Source: Thraustochytrium sp. TN22 (taxonomy: Eukaryota > Sar > Bigyra > Thraustochytrida > Thraustochytriidae). From it: a stretch of 64,000 bases of DNA. The stretch is taken from contig JABLUY010000046.1 in assembly GCA_013306675.1 (NCBI GenBank), positions 110,588 to 174,587 of the forward strand, in the 5' to 3' direction. The notes beneath the pieces are model-generated. The model saw only the letters and a program-made list of their open reading frames with translations, had not been told where the DNA came from and did no database searches. Of the stretch, positions 60,813 to 64,000 are shown one piece after another (position 1 is the stretch's first letter; every line of letters begins with the position of its first letter). The position numbers and the translations under genes were made by a program.

Positions 60813-63449
60813 GGAGAACCCGGCCGCGGGGACGGGCCTGACGTGAGCCTGAGCCGCCGGGTTCTGTCACGTGAGACACGTGCCGGCCACGCGGCTCGCG
60901 TCGCAGCTTCGGGCGCTCGCCAGCCGCCGCGTCGTCGGACGCCGCGCCGCTGCGCCGCTCTGGTGCGCGGGCGCGCGTCTGCCGCGCCGCTGATCCCGGT
61001 TGCAGGCGTCCTGGGCCCACCCGAACGGAGGCCGCGGCGTGCTCTCGGCGGGGCCAAGGGGCGGGCGTGACCCGGTGCCGATGCCGCCGATGGCGATGGC
61101 GATGCGCGATGCCCGCAGAATCGCCTCTGCGCGGGCGTGGTCGGTGGCGGGGGCGGGGCCGGTGGCGAACGCGGTCCCGAAGGCGTAGCGTCCGTGCGCT
61201 GCGCACCGCGTACCGCGCTTATGCCGCCCGCGAGCGCGAAAGGAGGACTTGGCTAGTGCTTGAGCTGGTTCTGTTCTGCTGCCGCTGCTAGCTGCAAAGG
61301 CTGCAAAGGCTGCAAAGGCTGCAAAGGCTGCAGCAAAAGGCTGAAGATGAGATGAGATGCGTCCAAGCAAGGACCTGCGCAAGCTCCAAGCTTGCACCTC
61401 GAGTCCGAGCTTGGGGCTCTGCTGCACCTGCGTCTGTGCCTGCGCCAGCCGCGAGCGCTCGCTCGCTCGCTCGCTCGCTCGCTCGCTCGTTCGGGCGCGT
61501 ATTTCATCGCCATCTAGCCACTAGCTAGCGAGCAGGCCGCCAAGGCACGAACCAGCGAACGAGCTAGCTCAAGATGCTCTAGCTCAAGATGCTCTCAGCG
61601 GCGCCAATTTCTTCGCCGCTTCCCCCGTCCGGCCTGCGACCGCGCCGTCTGTCGCAGCCGGCTCGCGCGCGAGGCTGCTCCCGCGTTCGAAGGACCCCGA
61701 GCCAGCCCGTGTGCCTTTCCCTCCACCATTCAGCACCTCCAGCGCACCCTTGGCTGCAGACGCAAGGTAACCCCCGCAGGCGAGTGCCTCGCGTCGATCC
61801 GCCGGCCTCTTCTCCGCCGCTCCAGGACCCGCGCGCCGCGGCCGCCTCGAGGGAGCCGCCCGGGCCCTCGCCCAAGGTCTGCTCCAAGCTCGGCGCCGGA
61901 GAGCAGCCGATGAAGACCTCGCGCAGCGCCTTCCAGGGCACCTCGCCGCCTTCCAGGGCGTAGGGTACCGCCTCAGGACTGACCCGAGGCCGCGCTCCAA
62001 CGCGCCCCGCGCCGGGGCCAAGGATCGCTCCGGCCGGCGCTGCAGCGTGAGTTGGTGCTGCACGAGACGGACACGCGGCACGGCACGCCGCGACTCGCCG
62101 CGACTCGCCGCGACTCGACTCGACTCTGTCGACTCAACACGGGACGGCGCGGTGCGCCTTGACACGACGCCACCCAGCGTCGCGTCCGCAGGTTGACTCG
62201 CCGTCCGAGACGGAACGATGCCGGCTGCCCTGCCAGGAAGTCCTCAGCGCCGTCGCACGTCCGGCGGCCGGGCGGGCGTGCAGCCGCGCGGCCGCGCGGC
62301 CGCGGCGGCAATCTTCGCCGGCGGCCAGCTTGCCGACCGACCCGCCCGCCGGCCAGTCGGCCAGCCGGCGCGATTTGCCCTTGGAGGGAAGGGTCTCTCG
62401 CCACGCCGCGCGCCGCGCGTCACTCGCGGCGCCGTGCCAGCGCGCGCGCGGCGCCGCAGCTGCGCGTCGCCGATCGTGCCCTCAGTGGCCTCTGGCAGTA
62501 CCACGCCAAAGCCGCAGCGTCACTGATTCTGGGATGTGCGGAGATGTCCCCCAGGGGCGCGGCCTGGAGAACTCGCGAATCGACCGGAAGTCCCGTGACA
62601 CTTTTGGATTTTCTATTCCCACAGTGCGGGGTCGACTCGCCAAGCAGCCCAGCCTGTGACGGCGCCTTTGGCATCGCTGCAGCTGGCGCGTTCATGAGGC
62701 GCGCGCGATTTGCGCGGTGGCGGCGGCCTGATGACTCGTGGCTCGCGGCCCGCGGCTCGCGGCCCGCGGCCCGCGGCCCGCGGCTCGCGGCCCGCGGCGC
62801 GGATCCTTGCGCGGCGGCCAACCCCGGCTCGACTCAAGGCGAATCAACGCAGTCCTGCCATGCACCTGCCTGCAGCCTCGGATTGCGTCTTTCAGTCTTT
62901 CTTTCTCTCCTTTTGAGTTCGCCGCCGCGTCGTTGAATGAAATGCAGACTCCGGCTGCAGGTGTGAGCGAGTGAAGAAGTGAACGCAACCATGCAGGCCA
63001 GCCTCGCTGGGACAGATCCTGGCTGCAGATTTGAGGTGTCCTGCGCAGGCGTCTCCCGCGGCATCCTTGGCCCCGGACGCAAAGTCTCCAAAGCGCTTGC
63101 GCGGGATTTTGATGCGATGCCAGGTCTGGTTGGGCGCCTCAAAAGGACCGAGACGAGACCAAACGCGAAGACGAGACCAAACGCGAACAAGCGACCAAAG
63201 GATTTCGCGCGATCTTGCGCCGCACGGTCATGCGATCTTGATCGTTGCCGCTGAAGCGCGCGGCGAGCGCAATGCGTCTTGCCTGGGTCAAGCGCCGCGA
63301 AAGCAAGGTTGAGATGCGAGCCGCCGAAGCTCGGGGGCCTGCCCTCGAGGGGTCCTTCGCTCGCGAGAAAAGAGAAACAATAATTTTGAGGGGTCTTGAG
63401 GCCTCAAGGTCCAGCCTACCGGCATGCTGTGAGCGGGCCTTCCAGCCGA
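60813..63449. other. Gene-free region with simple repeats
   Basis: I see no credible gene in this 2.6 kb. Repeats include four to five copies of GCTGCAAAG at about 61291-61331, GCTC tetramers at about 61455-61488, GACTCGCCGC/GACTC units at about 62088-62128, and a 7-bp CCCGCGG-type array at about 62739-62803. The frames that exist are Arg/Ala/Pro/Ser-rich. Confidence 0.55.
62739..62803. repeat. CCCGCGG/CTCGCGG heptamer array
   Basis: About nine 7-bp units alternate CCCGCGG and CTCGCGG. The unit is nearly self-complementary. Confidence 0.9.
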
Positions 63450-64000
63450 ATGAAGCTTGAAAGACGCAACATTCTTGGGCCACCGAACACGCGGCGCGGG
63501 CTGATGCTTCATGCAGAGTGCGAGGCACGATCTTCGTGCGGTCGCCCGTTCGCTTGCTCGAACGCGACGCGTTTCTTGTTCACAAACGCTGGCGGCGCCG
63601 GGATCTCAGTTGCCAGCGACGCCAGCGACGCCAGCGACGCCAGCGACGCCAGCGACGCCAGCGACGGCATCGACGGCATCGACGCCAGCGACGCCAGCGA
63701 CGCCAGCGACGCCAGCCCTGGGCGGGTCCTGGGCGGTGCTTTGGGCCTCTGGCAGGCCTGTAGAGCAGTCAGAAAAGGTTTGAGCCGCTACGTGGTCTTG
63801 GGTTTCCTCCAGCCCAACGACCACGCAGAGGCGGGCTCCTTGCAGCACTTCGAGCACGAGTATGGCGTGCAGCTGCGACCTAGATGCGTGTCAGACGTGC
63901 GACTGCTGCCCATGAAAGAATCTGCCTGCGCTGACGTGCACGTGAAAGAAGAGGCGTCTCAGCAAGAGCAGCAAGTGCCTGAACTGCCCTTGCAAGTGCG
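63450..64000 (+). CDS. Possible partial gene running off the right edge
   Basis: A frame opens at the ATG 63450 and has no stop to the end of the window (about 183 residues). It crosses the 9-bp array at 63610-63717 as Asp-Ala-Ser repeats. After the array it has ordinary composition, with KGLSRYVVLGFLQPNDH and EHEYGVQLRPRC, ending in a Glu/Gln-rich stretch. The part after 63780 looks more like protein than the surrounding frames. No family is recognised; the array and the missing 3' end limit confidence. Confidence 0.35.
   Translation, partial: MKLERRNILGPPNTRRGLMLHAECEARSSCGRPFACSNATRFLFTNAGGAGISVASDASDASDASDASDASDGIDGIDASDASDASDASPGRVLGGALGLWQACRAVRKGLSRYVVLGFLQPNDHAEAGSLQHFEHEYGVQLRPRCVSDVRLLPMKESACADVHVKEEASQQEQQVPELPLQV
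63610..63717. repeat. 9-bp minisatellite (GACGCCAGC)
   Basis: About twelve 9-bp units, two of them variant GACGGCATC. The period is a multiple of three, so it keeps any reading frame open. Confidence 0.95.

Noticed and set aside
9185-63717. Repeat arrays as CRISPR
   Set aside because: They are simple tandem repeats without unique spacers, in a eukaryotic genome.

Overview
This window is nuclear DNA from a GC-rich, intron-poor, gene-dense unicellular eukaryote. It carries an exocyst subunit, a Rab GTPase with two spliceosomal introns, a kinesin, three-repeat and two-repeat MYB proteins, an AP2-domain protein and a SNF2 helicase. Most genes are single long open frames. The two introns of the Rab gene and the one inferred in a small basic protein gene have ordinary GT..AG ends; the Rab donors are GTACGT. 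LpxC next to an MMPL/RND-type transporter, AP2 and PSP1 domains, and abundant low-complexity protein tracts would suit a stramenopile such as a thraustochytrid, or a GC-rich alga. The lineage cannot be fixed from sequence reading alone.

Layout. 1-9.1 kb: LpxC (-), a large MMPL/RND-type membrane protein (+) and exocyst Sec10 (-). 10.9-12.4 kb: a ZIP metal transporter (+). 13.9-15.2 kb: a Rab8/Rab1-type GTPase (+, three exons). 16.1-17.8 kb: an unrecognised Gln-rich protein (-). 19.5-23.9 kb: a small basic two-exon protein (-), head-to-head with an RCC1-repeat/IPT protein (+). 24.1-32.2 kb: a three-repeat MYB (-) and a two-repeat MYB (+), separated by a gene-poor stretch with a lower-GC patch. 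32.9-40.7 kb: an AAAP amino-acid transporter (+) and a 1781-residue SNF2 helicase with a C-terminal leucine-rich-repeat half (+). 40.8-47.3 kb: two tandem copies of a piggyBac-like transposon. 47.6-54.7 kb: an AP2-domain protein (-), an unrecognised coiled-coil protein (+) and a kinesin (-). 55.4-60.8 kb: a small secreted or anchored protein (-) and two neighbouring PSP1-domain paralogues (-). 60.8-64 kb is mostly gene-free, with a possible partial gene running off the right edge.

The genes do not form an operon or pathway; they are housekeeping, trafficking, transport and regulatory genes in mixed orientation. The main points of interest are four. First, the tandem piggyBac-like element pair has CCCAATC/GATTGGG ends, is flanked by ATAT rather than TTAA, and encodes a transposase with a YqaJ-like nuclease domain inside it. 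Second, the SNF2-LRR protein looks like a natural fusion of the yeast Rad16 and Rad7 functions, without the RING finger. Third, bacterial-type LpxC and PSP1 domains occur in a eukaryotic setting. Fourth, 4-5 bp GC-rich microsatellites sit just upstream of most start codons.
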